Positions 5,224-6,411 of a stretch of 6,411 nucleotides of DNA are shown piece after piece. A program made the position numbers and the translations under genes. The notes beneath the pieces are model-generated. The model was not told the origin of the DNA and ran no database searches. It saw only the letters and a list, made by a program, of their open reading frames with translations. The DNA is from Candidatus Caccocola faecipullorum (GTDB taxonomy: Bacteria; Synergistota; Synergistia; Synergistales; Synergistaceae): contig DVKA01000208.1 in assembly GCA_018716365.1 (NCBI GenBank), forward strand, positions 1-6,411, written 5' to 3'. The stretch's first letter is position 1, and each line of letters starts with the position of its first letter.

Positions 5224-6372
5224 TTATAATATATCCTCCACGCCTGTTTGCGCAACGCCGCCCGCAAAAATTTCGCCGATTTCGGCAAGCATTTCGGGAA
5301 AGCCGCGCCCGTCTATCGCGCAGACGCAGACGACGCGCTCGCCGCGCGCGCGAAGCTCGATGGCCGTCTCGTAGGCAGCAGCGCCGCTTTTGTCCAGCTT
5401 GTTTAATATCACGAGCCGCGGCAGCTCTCCCGCGCCGAGTTCGTTCAGCGTTTCGAGCACGACGTCGAGCGTCGCGCAGGGGTCTTTGTCCGCAGAGTCG
5501 AGAACGAGCAGCAGCAGGTCGGCGTTCGCCGCCTCTTCGAGCGTCGCGCGGAAGGCGGCGACAAGCTCGGGCGGCAGCTTTCTGATGAAACCGACTGTGT
5601 CGGAGAGCAGGAACGGCTTTCCGTCGCCGGTCTCTATCCTGCGAACGACTGTGTCGAGCGTGGAAAAAAGCTGGTCTTTCGCAAGGATGCCCGCGTCTTT
5701 CGAGAGAGCGCGCAGAAGCGTGGATTTCCCGCTGTTCGTGTAGCCGACGAGCGCCGCGAGCGGCACGCCGCCGCGTTTGCGCCGCTCCCTGTTTTCGCCG
5801 CGCCGCCTGCGCACTTCGTCGAGCCGCTTCGTTATGCTTTTTATGCGCAGTTCGAGCTTGCGGCGGTGGCGTTCGAACTCCGTCTCGCCGGGGCCGCGCG
5901 TCCCTATGCCGCCGCCCGTGCGCGACATCTGATGTCCGAGCCCCTTGAGGCTCGGAATTTCATAACGGTACTGCGCCAGCTCTACTTGGAGCTTCGCCTC
6001 CGCCGTGTTCGCGCGCTGTTCGAAAATCTTCATTATCACGAAGGCCCTGTCCCAGACCTGAAGGCCCGTGAGCTTCTGCAAATTGCTCTTCTGCGTCGGC
6101 GTTATGAAGTCGTCGACGACGAGATGCGTGCATTCGTTCGGCTCTGCGTACTCGCGTATCTCCTGCGCCTTTCCGGCCCCGATGAAGGAGGCGGGGTCGG
6201 GCGCGCGGCGCTTCTGCACGACGCGCGCCGCGACGGGGACGTTGACGTTCCCCAGCAGAAGTACAAGCTCGTCGAGCGAACTCTGCGTGTCGTCTCCGTC
6301 GCCGAGCGCGGCTATTATCGCCTTCGGCTCCTTGGGGCGCAGGTCGCGCGCGGTGCGCCGCTGGCGGCTCAA
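5224..6372 (-). CDS. hflX: GTPase HflX
   Basis: HflX is a ribosome-associated GTPase that splits stalled or hibernating 70S ribosomes, notably in heat stress. At 382 residues it is normal length. The N-terminal HflX domain runs through SFIGAGKA (62-69) and VVDD. A helical region follows and then the family signature GGGIGTRGPGETE (153-165). The GTPase domain has G1 GYTNSGKST (210-218), the FSTLD switch region with a G2 threonine (236-240), G3 DTVGF (258-262) followed by RKLP, and G4 NKLD (324-327). A degenerate G5-like CAIDG sits near 351-355. The start is TTG at 6372 with AGGAG 5 bases upstream and overlaps the stop of the preceding gene. The frame stays open to the window edge, so an earlier start cannot be excluded, but this one fits the usual family N-terminus. 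It lies directly before the yicC operon, 36 bases away. Confidence 0.96.
   Translation of the reverse strand: MSRQRRTARDLRPKEPKAIIAALGDGDDTQSSLDELVLLLGNVNVPVAARVVQKRRAPDPASFIGAGKAQEIREYAEPNECTHLVVDDFITPTQKSNLQKLTGLQVWDRAFVIMKIFEQRANTAEAKLQVELAQYRYEIPSLKGLGHQMSRTGGGIGTRGPGETEFERHRRKLELRIKSITKRLDEVRRRRGENRERRKRGGVPLAALVGYTNSGKSTLLRALSKDAGILAKDQLFSTLDTVVRRIETGDGKPFLLSDTVGFIRKLPPELVAAFRATLEEAANADLLLLVLDSADKDPCATLDVVLETLNELGAGELPRLVILNKLDKSGAAAYETAIELRARGERVVCVCAIDGRGFPEMLAEIGEIFAGGVAQTGVEDIL
5226..5255 (-). promoter_or_regulatory. candidate weak promoter for the yicC operon
   Basis: The last hflX codons and stop read GAGGATATATTATAA on the minus strand, an AT-rich island in GC-rich DNA. TATTAT (5226-5231) matches TATAAT at five of six positions. 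An 18-base spacer leads back to TTGCGC (5250-5255), which matches TTGACA only in TTG. The location, just before a 36-base gap and a well-formed start site, suits an operon promoter. The -35 match is poor and readthrough from hflX is equally possible. Confidence 0.3.
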
Positions 6373-6411
6373 CGGTTCTCCTGCGCCTCTATCTCTTTCG
6401 CGAGCGAGGCT
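6369..6411 (-). CDS. C-terminal tail of an unidentified upstream gene (partial)
   Basis: Reading in from the right edge, one minus-strand frame gives ASLAKEIEAQENR and then TGA (6369-6371), which overlaps the TTG of hflX as TTGA. The 13 residues look like a charged helical tail. The tight overlap mirrors the other junctions in this window, so this is probably a real co-transcribed gene. Too little is present to name it. The alternative is that this is non-coding leader and hflX begins further upstream in its own open frame. Confidence 0.45.
   Translation of the reverse strand, partial: ASLAKEIEAQENR
6378..6382 (-). promoter_or_regulatory. ribosome binding site of hflX
   Basis: AGGAG on the minus strand stands 5 bases before TTG at 6372. 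It supports a TTG start, since no ATG exists near the expected N-terminus of HflX. It lies inside the last codons of the upstream gene. Confidence 0.6.

Overview
This is a GC-rich (about 60% by eye), almost fully coding bacterial window. Every supported gene lies on the minus strand, so transcription runs from right to left. The order in that direction is: tail of an unidentified gene, hflX, yicC, remA (DUF370), gmk, rpoZ, coaBC, a priA homologue, and a truncated ACT-domain protein of the UPF0237 type. No gap exceeds about 65 bases. I see no tRNA, rRNA, CRISPR, insertion sequence or phage gene.

The block yicC-remA-gmk-rpoZ-coaBC-priA has the same order as Bacillus subtilis yloC-remA-gmk-rpoZ-coaBC-priA. 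It is an ancient housekeeping cluster found in Firmicutes and several other phyla. The high GC, the frequent ATA isoleucine codons and the general character of the proteins make me suspect Synergistota (a Cloacibacillus- or Synergistes-like organism). A GC-rich clostridial lineage is possible too. This assignment is inference and only moderately secure.

Layout: 6369-6411 holds the last 13 codons of an upstream gene whose TGA overlaps the TTG start of hflX (ribosome-splitting GTPase, 5224-6372). A 36-base gap with an AT-rich promoter-like stretch leads into the operon proper. This comprises yicC (endoribonuclease family, 4300-5187), remA (4043-4291), gmk (3470-4039, GTG start), rpoZ (3249-3473), coaBC (2054-3265) and priA-like (276-2054). 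Junctions are extremely tight: gaps of 8 and 3 bases, an ATGA overlap, a 17-base overlap and a TAATG overlap, so the genes are probably co-transcribed and translationally coupled. A second AT-rich promoter-like stretch in the last codons of priA and a set of inverted repeats precede the ACT gene (1-212), which runs off the left edge.

The genes serve core metabolism and information flow: GMP to GDP (Gmk), coenzyme A synthesis (CoaBC), RNA polymerase assembly (omega), RNA turnover (YicC), ribosome rescue (HflX), replication restart (PriA) and a RemA-type DNA-binding regulator.

The one clearly unusual item is PriA. It keeps the eight zinc cysteines and recognisable end domains, but its Walker A, motif III and motif VI are eroded and DEEH has become DEEN. 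It therefore looks like a restart protein that has lost its helicase ATPase. I found no undescribed multi-gene system.
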